Shown here piece by piece: positions 26,735-34,950 of a DNA stretch of 36,585 nt. The stretch's first letter is position 1. Each line of letters opens with the position of its first letter. Both the position numbers and the translations under genes were made by a program. A model generated the notes under the pieces. It searched no databases, was not told the DNA's origin, and saw nothing but the letters and a program-made list of their open reading frames with translations. The stretch is from Staphylococcus intermedius NCTC 11048 (lineage in GTDB: Bacteria > Bacillota > Bacilli > Staphylococcales > Staphylococcaceae): assembly GCF_002902385.1 (NCBI RefSeq), contig NZ_PPQH01000031.1:1-36585 (forward strand), given 5' to 3'.

Positions 26735-27863
26735 AGGATCCCTCCTTTAATGCTTGATCAAGGTCGGCGATTAATTCGTCAGCATCTTCCAATCCAACGC
26801 TCAATCGAAATAGGCCAAATGTAATGCCACGCGCTTCTCGAATATCTTGAGGGATTGCGGCATGTGACATCGTGTACGGGTGCGAGAGAATCGTCTCCAC
26901 ACCGCCTAAACTTACTGAGACGAGTGGTAAAGTAAGCTGATCGACAAATTGTTGTGCATAAGTTTCATCTTTTAAGCGAAAACCGATCACAGCCCCGCCA
27001 TGTTGCGCTTGTTTCAGATGCACAATGTTTTTTCCCGGGTAATACACTTGAGCAATCGCCGGATGTTGTTCTAAAAAGTTGTAAATGCGTTGCGCACTTG
27101 CGACAGATTGTTGGAAACGGACGACAAATGTTTTCAAATGTTGCGTTAACGTCCAACTGTCATAAACGGATAAAGCGGTTCCTGTGCCGTTTTGAATTAA
27201 ATAAAGGGCATCAGCGAGTGTGTCATCGTTCGTAATGACAGCGCCAGCAATGAGGTCGCTATGGCCGCCTAAAAACTTTGTCGCGCTATGAATGACGATA
27301 TCCGCACCGAGCGCCAGTGGATTTTGACCGAGTGGCGTCATAAACGTGTTATCGACCGCAAGCAAAATGTTGTGCGCTTGTGCAATATGTGCGACTTTAC
27401 GAATATCTGTAATCTTGAACAGTGGATTCGACGGTGTTTCAACATAAATGAGTCGTGTGTTCGGTCGAATGGCTGCGCGAATTTCTGCTACATTTTCGGC
27501 ATTAACCGTTGAAAATGTGAGACCAAAGCGTGACAGTATTTGCCCCGTAAGTCGAAACGTCCCACCATACACGTCGTCAGGCAAAATGACGTGGTCTCCA
27601 GCTTTTAATGTTAAAAACACAGCTGTAATTGCAGCGATACCGGAGTTGAATGCAAATGCGTGTTGTCCGCCTTCAAGTTGTGCGAGTTTCGTTTCGAGCA
27701 ATTCTCGGTTTGGATTCCCACTTCGCGCGTAATCATACGGAACAGATTCGCCTAATCGTTGTTGGTGATACGTCGATGCATAATATAGCGGTTGATTCGC
27801 GCAATGATATGTGACACCACGGTTGACATCATGAATCAGTTCGGTTTGTTTAGAACGTGTCAT
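26688..27863 (-). CDS. metC: Cystathionine beta-lyase (PLP-dependent)
   Basis: This enzyme splits cystathionine to homocysteine, pyruvate and ammonia. The 391-residue protein belongs to the Cys/Met metabolism PLP family, with YDYARSGNPNRELLETKLAQLEGG near the start, YVETPSNPLFKITDI in the middle and the PLP lysine in HSATKFLGGHSDLIAG (about 197-212). Family members are hard to tell apart by sequence; the call as beta-lyase rests on operon position after metI. It overlaps metI by 14 bp and metF by 47 bp. A CCCGGG-centred sequence at 27030-27043 lies within it. Confidence 0.9.
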   Translation of the reverse strand: MTRSKQTELIHDVNRGVTYHCANQPLYYASTYHQQRLGESVPYDYARSGNPNRELLETKLAQLEGGQHAFAFNSGIAAITAVFLTLKAGDHVILPDDVYGGTFRLTGQILSRFGLTFSTVNAENVAEIRAAIRPNTRLIYVETPSNPLFKITDIRKVAHIAQAHNILLAVDNTFMTPLGQNPLALGADIVIHSATKFLGGHSDLIAGAVITNDDTLADALYLIQNGTGTALSVYDSWTLTQHLKTFVVRFQQSVASAQRIYNFLEQHPAIAQVYYPGKNIVHLKQAQHGGAVIGFRLKDETYAQQFVDQLTLPLVSVSLGGVETILSHPYTMSHAAIPQDIREARGITFGLFRLSVGLEDADELIADLDQALKEGSYESTTERTEKQYSRR

Positions 27864-28962
27864 CAGTGCTCACCTCTTTTGCTTTTTCGAGTGCTTGAAT
27901 GAAATCTTGTTCGATATCTTCATATGCTTCAATCCCAATCGATAGTCGAATTAAATGTTGATCAATACCGCGGCGATCCTTTTCTTCATCAGGCATGTCG
28001 ATATGCGTTTGCGTATAAGGGAAAGTAACGAATGTTTCGGTTCCACCTAAACTTTCGGCAAAGCGTAAAACTTTCAACTGACGCAACAATTGGTCGATAC
28101 TGTATTCAGGCTTTAAGCGTAAACTTAACATGCCTGTGCGCCCGCAATAGAGTACGTCTTGAATACCTGTCAAATTTTCGCAAGCCGATGCAAACCGTCG
28201 TGCATTTTCTTGTGAACGTTCGACCCGTAAATGCAATGTTTTCAAGCCACGCAACAATAAATAACTGTCAATCGGTGAAAGTGTGGCACCAATCATGTTG
28301 TGAAATTGGCCTAACTTTTCTGCAAGAGCTTCATCTTTGACCGTCACGACACCAGCGAGCACATCATTGTGGCCACCGATATATTTCGTTGCTGAATGTA
28401 AAACGATATCTGCGCCGTCTAGAAGTGGCGTGGACAAATAAGGTGTGAGAAAAGTATTGTCGATAATCGTTAACAACTTGTGTTGTGCTGCTAACGTATA
28501 ATATGGCGCTAACTCAATCTCGATCATTAATGGATTTGAAATCGGCTCAATGAACAATGCTTTTGTTTGAGGTGTTATGGCAGCCTTCACAGCATCAGGA
28601 TTTTCAAAATCAATGTAATGAAAACGAATGCCGTATTGCGCTTCATAAAATTCAAACAAGCGAAATGTCCCGCCATACAAATCAAAAGAAACGAGTATTT
28701 CATCGCCCGGCTTGAAGAGGTTACAGACCAATTGGATACTTGCCATGCCACTCGCTGTCGCAAATGATGCAACACCGCCTTCGAGTCGTGCAAACGCATC
28801 TTCAAAAACTTGTCGTGTCGGGTTTTTCGTGCGTGTGTAATCAAAGCCTGTTGAAAGCCCGAGCCCTTCATGTTGGTATGCTGTAGAGAGATAAATCGGA
28901 TTTGCGATAGCGCCCGTGTCGTCTTGAGTCAGTGCAATTTGTGCCAGTGTGGTTTCTTTCAT
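27850..28962 (-). CDS. metI: Cystathionine gamma-synthase / O-acetylhomoserine sulfhydrylase
   Basis: This first enzyme of the operon condenses an acylated homoserine with cysteine (or sulfide). The 370-residue PLP protein starts MKETTLAQIALTQDDTGAIANPIYLSTAYQH and contains FDYTRTKNPTRQVFEDAFARLEGG and the PLP lysine in HSATKYIGGHNDVLAG. I chose the ATG at 28962, 7 nt after GAGGAGG; an upstream in-frame start lies in the T-box terminator and would add 17 unconserved residues. Its expression is set by the T-box leader at 28985-29365. Confidence 0.93.
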   Translation of the reverse strand: MKETTLAQIALTQDDTGAIANPIYLSTAYQHEGLGLSTGFDYTRTKNPTRQVFEDAFARLEGGVASFATASGMASIQLVCNLFKPGDEILVSFDLYGGTFRLFEFYEAQYGIRFHYIDFENPDAVKAAITPQTKALFIEPISNPLMIEIELAPYYTLAAQHKLLTIIDNTFLTPYLSTPLLDGADIVLHSATKYIGGHNDVLAGVVTVKDEALAEKLGQFHNMIGATLSPIDSYLLLRGLKTLHLRVERSQENARRFASACENLTGIQDVLYCGRTGMLSLRLKPEYSIDQLLRQLKVLRFAESLGGTETFVTFPYTQTHIDMPDEEKDRRGIDQHLIRLSIGIEAYEDIEQDFIQALEKAKEVSTDDTF

Positions 28963-28984
28963 CAGTTCTACCTCCTCTTCAAAA

Positions 28985-29365
28985 ATAAAAAAGCTTCCGT
29001 CCTTTAGATCCAATAAAAATTAGATATAAAGGACGAAAGCTTTCGTGGTACCACCTTTGTTCGCAACTTGATCGCTCAAGCCACCTCTTCCAGTACGCGA
29101 AATTGTGTGCGGTGTAGAGGGTATGATAGACATCGAATGTGTGAGGGATATCTTTGGAATACACTACACGCATCACAAAATGTGAATACTGTATCGCTAT
29201 AACGGGCGAACCCGGTGATACCTCATATTGGCATCAACACTCCAAGGCCATTTTCAAACGCGCTTTCAATACCTTCTCTCAGCGAACGAAGGCTCTCTGT
29301 AAAAGCAGGGGACGTTTTACTTTCCTTTTTACAGTGTTTAAATATATTGTCTTGTGCTTTGATAA
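28985..29365 (-). promoter_or_regulatory. T-box riboswitch of the met operon
   Basis: On the minus strand the leader contains the T-box core AAAGGTGGTACCACG (complement near 29043-29057), followed by a terminator whose arms are AAGCTTTCGTCCTTTATATC and GGATCTAAAGGACGGAAGC with a U tract at about 28985-29044. Upstream are the stem I landmarks AGAGAGCC and GCTGAGAGAAGG and the small GC stem ACCGGGTTCGCCCGT. An AUG triplet in CAATATGAGG (29224-29226) is the likely specifier for methionine tRNA. Uncharged tRNA-Met should prevent termination. T-box control of metICFE is known in S. aureus. Confidence 0.92.
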
Positions 29366-29370
29366 AAAAC

Positions 29371-29399
29371 ACTTTACATGAAGCCAAAAAGTTTGTCAA
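29371..29399 (-). promoter_or_regulatory. Promoter of the met T-box leader
   Basis: On the minus strand TTGACA (complement 29394-29399) and TAAAGT (29371-29376) are 17 bp apart, about 10 bp before the predicted start of the leader. Confidence 0.75.
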
Positions 29400-29527
29400 C
29401 ATATTTTCTGAAAATTTAGAAGAGAGGGAAATTTGGCGCGACTTAAAATCATAGAGAAAAGCTTGTTTATCAATGATGCAAACAGTAAAATGGAATGGTA
29501 AAAAATTTGAAAAGGTTGGTGAGAGGG

Positions 29528-30352
29528 ATGACTCAAAAATGGCAAAGTCAACAAGATGATTCAGAACAAGTTCAACACTTGGCATTGAAAGATATCAGAC
29601 CGAATCCGTACCAACCTCGAAAAACATTTGACGGTGAAAAGTTAACGGAACTTGCACAATCGATTGCACAACATGGGGTATTACAGCCGATTATCGTGAC
29701 AGAAACGATTCATGGGTATTACATTGTCGCGGGTGAGCGCCGTTATCGAGCAAGTCTTGAGGCAGGCTTAACGCACATTCCAGCTATCGTGAAAACTTTT
29801 TCAGATGGTGAGATGCGAGAGCTAGCGATCATTGAAAACTTGCAACGTGAAGACTTGAATGCATTAGAAGAAGCAGAAAGTTATCAGCAATTGATGCAAC
29901 ACTTGAATCTGACACAACAAGAAGTCGCTGCACGATTAGGCAAGTCGAGACCGTATATAGCGAATATGTTGAGACTGCTCAAGTTACCTGTTAAGATTAG
30001 AACTTTAATACGAGAAGGCGAACTTTCAGGCGGACATGGACGGACACTCCTCGCATTCAAAGAGCCAGAAACCATGATTAAATATGCACGTTTAGCCATC
30101 CGGGAGTCTTGGAGTGTGCGATATTTGGAACAACAAGTCGCTGAGTATACAGGCAGTGGACAACAAACGGCATCACGCCAACAGCACACGACGCATAAGC
30201 CCGCACTGATTCGCCAACATGAGCAACAATTAAAAGAGCAATATGGCACAAGTGTCGAAATTACAACAAAGAAAAACGTAGGCGAGATCACTTTTACATT
30301 CCATTCTGAAAGTGACTATCGTCGACTGATTCAATTGCTTAAAAAGATGTAA
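29528..30352 (+). CDS. parB: Chromosome partitioning protein ParB/Spo0J
   Basis: A 274-residue ParB-family CTPase clamp that loads at parS sites near the origin and recruits condensin. It shows the ParB box LKDIRPNPYQPRKTFDGEKLTELAQSIAQHGVLQPIIV, the GERRYRASL CTP-binding motif, ENLQREDLNALEEAESYQQL and the helix-turn-helix LTQQEVAARLGKSRPYIANMLRLLKL. It lacks the amphipathic N-terminus of Noc, so it is the segregation protein. The start is uncertain: ATG 29528 sits right after GGTGAGAGGG, while an in-frame ATG at 29495 would add 11 residues. No consensus parS was found in the window. It is divergent from the met operon. Confidence 0.88.
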   Translation: MTQKWQSQQDDSEQVQHLALKDIRPNPYQPRKTFDGEKLTELAQSIAQHGVLQPIIVTETIHGYYIVAGERRYRASLEAGLTHIPAIVKTFSDGEMRELAIIENLQREDLNALEEAESYQQLMQHLNLTQQEVAARLGKSRPYIANMLRLLKLPVKIRTLIREGELSGGHGRTLLAFKEPETMIKYARLAIRESWSVRYLEQQVAEYTGSGQQTASRQQHTTHKPALIRQHEQQLKEQYGTSVEITTKKNVGEITFTFHSESDYRRLIQLLKKM

Positions 30353-30417
30353 AAATTTCAAAAACGTGCGCATCAACATACATCATTTAAGATCATGCAT
30401 AGTGAAGGGAGTTACTT

Positions 30418-31308
30418 ATGAATCAATTAGAAGCGATATTAAAAAGTATGGTGCAACCGTTACTAGATCCAGAAACGTATTCCAACCTTTTGACGAAACT
30501 CATTATTGTATTGATATATGTCATCGTCGCTTTTATCGTTGTACGTATTTTAAACAAAGTCATCGCACAATTTTTTAAAGTCAACAATCGTTCAGGGAAA
30601 ACCAATCGTGCAAAAAGGTCGAAAACACTCATTACACTCGTTCAAAATGTGGTCGGTTACATTGTATGGTTTATTACACTGACGACCGTGCTTAGCAAAT
30701 TTGGCATTAGTGTTGAAAGTATTTTAGCAGGGGCCGGTGTGGTCGGTTTAGCAATTGGTTTTGGTGCGCAAACACTTGTAAAAGACGTCATTACAGGATT
30801 TTTTATTATATTTGAAAACCAGTTCGACGTCGGGGACTATGTGAGTATTAAAAACAACAGTGCACCGATTGCTGAAGGCACAGTCAAATCCATTGGTCTC
30901 CGTTCGACACGCATTTTATCATATACAGGAGAGCTCTCCATTATTCCAAACGGGACGATGAGTGAGGTCACCAACTTCTCAGTGACGAATGGTGTAGCTA
31001 TTATTGATATTCCGGTGTCGATTCATGAGAAAATTGACGACGTAGAGAAGAAAATGAACCTCTTCTTAAAATCAATTCCTAAAAAGTATGATATTTTTAT
31101 CGAACCCCCTGAAGTGTTAGGTGTCGATAATTTCAACAGTTATGAAGTGAAAATTCGTGTGGCAGGTGAAACGTTACCAGGCGAAAGCTTTGGTGGCTCA
31201 CGTATTTTGCGCCGCGAGTTAAAAGAATTTCTACAATCTGAAGGTATTGAAGCACCAATGCCGACACTTGTCCAGTTATATCAAGATCAACAAAACAAGG
31301 AAGCATAG
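30418..31308 (+). CDS. mscS: Small-conductance mechanosensitive channel MscS
   Basis: A 296-residue membrane channel that opens on membrane tension during osmotic downshock. It has three N-terminal hydrophobic helices (about 22-44, 78-99 and 100-125); the pore-lining third helix is GLAIGFGAQTLVKDVITGFFIIFENQFDVGDYV, rich in small residues and continuing into the beta domain with RSTRILSYTGELSIIPNGTMSEVTNFS. The length fits the MscS core. ATG follows GAAGGGAG. It is followed 12 bp later by the DUF951 gene and ychF, so parB-mscS-DUF951-ychF may be co-expressed. Confidence 0.93.
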   Translation: MNQLEAILKSMVQPLLDPETYSNLLTKLIIVLIYVIVAFIVVRILNKVIAQFFKVNNRSGKTNRAKRSKTLITLVQNVVGYIVWFITLTTVLSKFGISVESILAGAGVVGLAIGFGAQTLVKDVITGFFIIFENQFDVGDYVSIKNNSAPIAEGTVKSIGLRSTRILSYTGELSIIPNGTMSEVTNFSVTNGVAIIDIPVSIHEKIDDVEKKMNLFLKSIPKKYDIFIEPPEVLGVDNFNSYEVKIRVAGETLPGESFGGSRILRRELKEFLQSEGIEAPMPTLVQLYQDQQNKEA

Positions 31309-31320
31309 AGGTGAAATTGA

Positions 31321-31542
31321 GTGGCTTCAAATTACGAATTAAATGATATAGTAGAGATGAAGAAGCAACACGCATGTGGAACGAATCGCTTTAAAATCAT
31401 TCGTATGGGCGCGGATATTCGTATTAAATGTGAAAATTGTCAGCGCAGTATTATGTTACCACGTCAAACTTTCAACAAAAAAATAAAAAAAGTACTCGAA
31501 AAAGCGAGTTCAAATGAGAAGGAGAATGAAACATGGCTTTAA
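31321..31542 (+). CDS. DUF951 small protein preceding ychF
   Basis: A 73-residue protein with the DUF951 pattern: NDIVEMKKQHACGTNRFKIIRMGADIRIKCENCQRSIMLPR, in which three cysteines (in HACG and CENCQ) could bind a metal. Function unknown; the gene is widely conserved beside ychF in Firmicutes. It starts at a GTG after AGAGGTG, 12 bp after mscS, and overlaps the ychF start by 10 bp, implying translational coupling. Confidence 0.9.
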   Translation: MASNYELNDIVEMKKQHACGTNRFKIIRMGADIRIKCENCQRSIMLPRQTFNKKIKKVLEKASSNEKENETWL

Positions 31543-32630
31543 CAGCTGGTATTGTCGGCTTACCTAACGTTGGAAAATCAACTTTATTTAACGCAATTAC
31601 AAAAGCAGGTGCACTTGCTGCAAACTATCCTTTCGCAACGATTGATCCTAATGTCGGCATCGTTGAGGTACCGGATACACGTTTAACGCAATTAGAAGCA
31701 ATCGTCAATCCGAAAAGAACAGTACCGACAACGTTTGAATTTACAGATATTGCAGGTATCGTTAAGGGAGCTTCAAAAGGGGAAGGTCTCGGAAACAAAT
31801 TTTTATCACACATTCGTGAAGTGGATGCGATTTGTCAGGTTGTACGTGCATTTGACGATGAAAATGTCACACACGTTGCAGGACGCGTGAACCCGATTGA
31901 AGATATTGAAGTCATCAACATGGAATTAGTATTAGCGGACTTAGAATCTGTTGAAAAGCGATTACCTCGTATTGAAAAAATGGCGAAACAAAAAGATAAG
32001 ACAGCGGTCAATGAAGTACGTATTTTAACAAGAATTAAGGAAACGCTTGAAAATGGTCAACCTGTCCGTAGTTTAGAATTTAACGACGAAGATCAAAAAT
32101 ATGTGAATCAAGCACAATTGTTAACTTCAAAATCGATGTTATATATTGCGAATGTCGGTGAAGATGAAATTAATGATGCAGAAAACGATAAAGTGAAAGC
32201 GATTCGTGAGTATGCCGCACAAGAAGATTCAGAAGTAATCGTTATTAGCGCCAAAATCGAGGAAGAAATTGCGACATTGGATGATGAAGATAAAGCAATG
32301 TTCTTGGAAGAATTAGGTATTGAAGAGCCTGGTTTGAACCGTTTAATCCGTAAAACATATGACTTATTAGGATTGGCGACGTACTTTACAGCAGGTGTAC
32401 AAGAGGTGCGTGCTTGGACGTTTAAAGAAGGAATGACAGCGCCACAATGTGCGGGTATTATTCATACGGACTTTGAACGTGGCTTCATTCGTGCTGAGGT
32501 GACAAGTTATGAAGACTTTGTTGCGCATAACGGTGAACAAGGTGCGAAAGAAGCGGGTAAAATGCGCTTAGAAGGTAAAGATTATATCATGAAAGATGGA
32601 GACGTCGTACATTTCCGTTTTAATGTATAG
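31533..32630 (+). CDS. ychF: Redox-regulated ribosome-associated ATPase YchF (Ola1 family)
   Basis: A 365-residue Obg-family P-loop protein that prefers ATP and associates with ribosomes. It has P-loop [15 protein letters not shown] at residues 8-22, switch [26 protein letters not shown], and a C-terminal TGS-like domain [40 protein letters not shown]. The final residues [23 protein letters not shown] are typical. ATG follows GAAGGAG. A strong terminator follows. In S. aureus the rpsF-ssb-rpsR operon lies beyond ychF; here an ABC transporter does instead. Confidence 0.97.
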   Translation: MALTAGIVGLPNVGKSTLFNAITKAGALAANYPFATIDPNVGIVEVPDTRLTQLEAIVNPKRTVPTTFEFTDIAGIVKGASKGEGLGNKFLSHIREVDAICQVVRAFDDENVTHVAGRVNPIEDIEVINMELVLADLESVEKRLPRIEKMAKQKDKTAVNEVRILTRIKETLENGQPVRSLEFNDEDQKYVNQAQLLTSKSMLYIANVGEDEINDAENDKVKAIREYAAQEDSEVIVISAKIEEEIATLDDEDKAMFLEELGIEEPGLNRLIRKTYDLLGLATYFTAGVQEVRAWTFKEGMTAPQCAGIIHTDFERGFIRAEVTSYEDFVAHNGEQGAKEAGKMRLEGKDYIMKDGDVVHFRFNV

Positions 32631-32638
32631 GCGATAGC

Positions 32639-32685
32639 AATAAGAGCTAAAGTGTTGAGCACATCAGCATTTTAGCTCTTATTTT
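32639..32685 (+). terminator. Terminator after ychF
   Basis: AATAAGAGCTAAA at 32639-32651 pairs exactly with TTTAGCTCTTATT at 32671-32683, then further T residues. Confidence 0.9.
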
Positions 32686-32710
32686 GTTTGAGGATTAAAT
32701 GTTTCGTTTA

Positions 32711-32850
32711 GATTGCCGAACCTTCCCTCGCGTTTCCTAGCAGGACTTGTCTCAACTCGCCAACGTTGGATTGAACTGTGACATACGTTGGCAGAAACGT
32801 TGGCGGATTTTCGATTGTGTCTGATCACTCAGGAGTCGCTTGCAATCTTG
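32711..32850 (+). repeat. Dispersed palindromic element, copy D
   Basis: It begins GATTGCCGAACC, then CTCGCGTTTCCTAGCAGGAC and TTGTCTCAACT, has the stem CGCCAACGTT (32758-32767) / AACGTTGGCG (32796-32805) around a loop with TTGAACTGTGACAT, then CACTCAGGAGTC and ends GCAATC. It matches copies A-C in layout and in flanking motifs. The loop TTGAACTGT matches copy A. Confidence 0.85.
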
Positions 32851-33153
32851 CCTAAGTTTCACTTCCCAAATAAACAAAGAGAGTGTACATGCATCACGTC
32901 AACATATCCTAATTAAAAATTACTTCTCCATATTTTCATTAGTATTAATGAGGCTGTGATGAAACTTTCTCAGACTTTTTAGGAGATGAGAAAGTTTGGG
33001 GTTCTTTGTGATACAAGTTTTTCTTAGTTGATGTAAAGTGCTTTAAAAATTTTATGTAAAAACGATAAAATATAATGTATTATGCAAAAAAAGTGGTAAA
33101 ATGTGCTTAATCATAAAGCAACAAAGATGATCACAATGGGAGAGGTGAGGGCG
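32851..33153 (+). other. Gap before the ABC transporter with a second hairpin
   Basis: AAACTTTCTC at 32962-32971 pairs exactly with GAGAAAGTTT at 32988-32997, preceded by AATGAGGCTGTGATG, a degenerate form of the GAGGCTGGGAC staphylococcal repeat. Sequence from 33000 to 33100 is AT-rich and probably holds the ABC promoter (TATAAT-like sequence near 33070). No gene seen. Confidence 0.55.
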
Positions 33154-34089
33154 ATGTTAGTCCGTGTAGACCAGCTACAAAAGACATTGAATGGGAAAAA
33201 TGTGATTAATGACATTTCATTTGCTTTGGAACCGGGGACGATTAATGCGATTTTGGGGCCAAACGGTGTAGGGAAAACGACAACGGTACGCTTATTGACA
33301 GGTTTACTTCAGCCGACGCGTGGTGAAATTGAAGTGTTTGGCGTCAAGACGACAGATCCCCATTTTGAACGTGTACGCAAACAAATGGGGGTACAAAATG
33401 ATGGCAATTTGTATGAAAACTTAACGGTATATGAAAATTTAAAAATATGGGCACGTTTTTATGATGTGCCAAAAGCAGAGATTGACGACAGAATTGATAC
33501 ATTATTAACTTATTTTGAGCTAACTGAGCGTAAAAAAAGTAAAGTTGGAACGTTGAGTAAAGGATTGAAACAGAAAGTAGCGATTATACGTGCGCTCATT
33601 CATCAACCGAAATTATTGATTTTAGATGAACCAACATCTGGTTTAGATCCGTCAGCCTCTGAATCGTTGAACACATATTTACAAAAGCAAGTGCGTGAGG
33701 AACAGATGACAGTCTTTATGTGTACGCACCACTTACAAGGATTAGAACAAATTGCAGACCATATTTTTATGATGGATCAAGGCCGTTTTATTGCTTCGGG
33801 ACGTGCGGAAGATTTGTTGCGTGAAGCGTGGCCACAAGTGGAATTTGATATTCATGTGAGTGATGTGACACGTGCGTTAGCGGTATTGGAACATGAGCAA
33901 GCATTTGTTGCTAAAGCAAATAGTGACAAAACAGGATATATTCGCGTGAATGTGGAGGCATACCACGATATTTCCCGGGTGATTAAGCTGTTTACTGAGC
34001 ACCAGTTGGATGTGTATACGGTCACTGAAGTTCAACATACGATTAAAGAATTATACTTCAAGAAAATGGATGTGGTGCAACATGATTAA
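33154..34089 (+). CDS. ABC-2 type exporter, ATP-binding subunit
   Basis: A 311-residue ABC ATPase. Walker A GPNGVGKTT (about 37-45), signature LSKGLKQK, Walker B LLILDEPTSGLD and the switch histidine in CTHHLQGL are all present, followed by a C-terminal extension of about 90 residues (from DIHVSDVTRALAVL) as in NatA-type ATPases. The ATG at 33154 follows GAGAGGTGAGG; a GTG at 33103 would add 17 residues without a ribosome site. The stop codon overlaps the permease start by 8 bp, so the two subunits are translated together. The substrate cannot be told from sequence; sodium, antimicrobial or peptide export are options. Confidence 0.9.
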   Translation: MLVRVDQLQKTLNGKNVINDISFALEPGTINAILGPNGVGKTTTVRLLTGLLQPTRGEIEVFGVKTTDPHFERVRKQMGVQNDGNLYENLTVYENLKIWARFYDVPKAEIDDRIDTLLTYFELTERKKSKVGTLSKGLKQKVAIIRALIHQPKLLILDEPTSGLDPSASESLNTYLQKQVREEQMTVFMCTHHLQGLEQIADHIFMMDQGRFIASGRAEDLLREAWPQVEFDIHVSDVTRALAVLEHEQAFVAKANSDKTGYIRVNVEAYHDISRVIKLFTEHQLDVYTVTEVQHTIKELYFKKMDVVQHD

Positions 34090-34891
34090 TATGAAGCATG
34101 TCTTTACAATTGTTTATAAAGACGCTCTAGACATTAGAAGTGATCGTGGTGTTTTTGTGTCGGTATTGATTGTGCCATTTATTTTCAGTTTGGTATTTCC
34201 ATTAGCGATTGTTATTGGTGACGTCAGTTTTAGTGTTGTCGATTACATCGGTGGGGCACGCATGTTCATTGACCAGTTGCCTGAACAAGTGTTGCCGAAA
34301 TCCATCGACCATCATCACGGTATTGTTTATGCAATCTTGATGTATTTCTTTATTCCGTTTTTCATTCTCATACCGGTATTTGTGTCCAGTATGTTAGCAA
34401 CTACGAGTTTTACAGGTGAAAAAGAGCATAAAACGATTGAAGGGTTACTTTATACGCCGATTACGAATAAAGAACTCATGCTCGGGAAGATTTTAGTTGC
34501 AGGCATTCCGTCAATTTTGCTCACTTGGATCTCCGTATTGATTTATGGCATTATCGTGAATGTCTACGGTGTCAAAGTGTTAGGCGAGATGATTTTCCCG
34601 AATTTTAGTTGGCTAATGGTGACATTTCTTATTGCGCCGTTAATTACATTTTTATCCATTTCGCTCGTCGTCGCTGTATCGCAACGAGTGAACACAAGTA
34701 AATCAGCGCAATCGATATCAATGATTTTAATTTTACCGATTATTGGTTTTATCATTTCTCAAGCGAACGGAGTATTTTTGTTTGGCCCGATGATTTCAAT
34801 GATTCTCGTCGTTGTGTTGATTGTCGTCGATATCATCGTTTATTTAACCATTTCCAAACGATTTAATTCGGATAAACTATTAACAAAATAG
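34082..34891 (+). CDS. ABC-2 type exporter, permease subunit
   Basis: A 269-residue membrane protein with about six hydrophobic segments. It has the ABC-2 permease topology: a cytoplasmic start MINMKHVFTIVYKDALDIRSDRG, a first helix near residue 20, an external loop with a conserved-looking GARMFIDQLPEQ, and an EKEHKTIEGLLYTPITNKELMLGKILVAG block that is the typical coupling region. I set the start at 34082, where ATG overlaps the ATPase stop; an open frame from 34010 lies inside the ATPase. It is the likely partner of the ATPase, forming one homodimeric-type exporter. Confidence 0.88.
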   Translation: MINMKHVFTIVYKDALDIRSDRGVFVSVLIVPFIFSLVFPLAIVIGDVSFSVVDYIGGARMFIDQLPEQVLPKSIDHHHGIVYAILMYFFIPFFILIPVFVSSMLATTSFTGEKEHKTIEGLLYTPITNKELMLGKILVAGIPSILLTWISVLIYGIIVNVYGVKVLGEMIFPNFSWLMVTFLIAPLITFLSISLVVAVSQRVNTSKSAQSISMILILPIIGFIISQANGVFLFGPMISMILVVVLIVVDIIVYLTISKRFNSDKLLTK

Positions 34892-34898
34892 GATATAA

Positions 34899-34941
34899 AA
34901 AATGAGACATACATCATAGAAAGACGTATGTCTCATTTTCA
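34899..34941. terminator. Bidirectional terminator between the ABC permease and sbi
   Basis: AATGAGACATAC at 34901-34912 pairs exactly with GTATGTCTCATT at 34926-34937, with A and T tracts on either side. It serves the convergent ABC permease and sbi genes. Confidence 0.9.
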
Positions 34942-34950
34942 TTTTTATTT

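Noticed and set aside
28963..29013. Longer MetI starting 17 codons upstream
   Set aside because: The extra residues would be encoded by the T-box terminator and there is no ribosome site before that start; ATG at 28962 has GAGGAGG.
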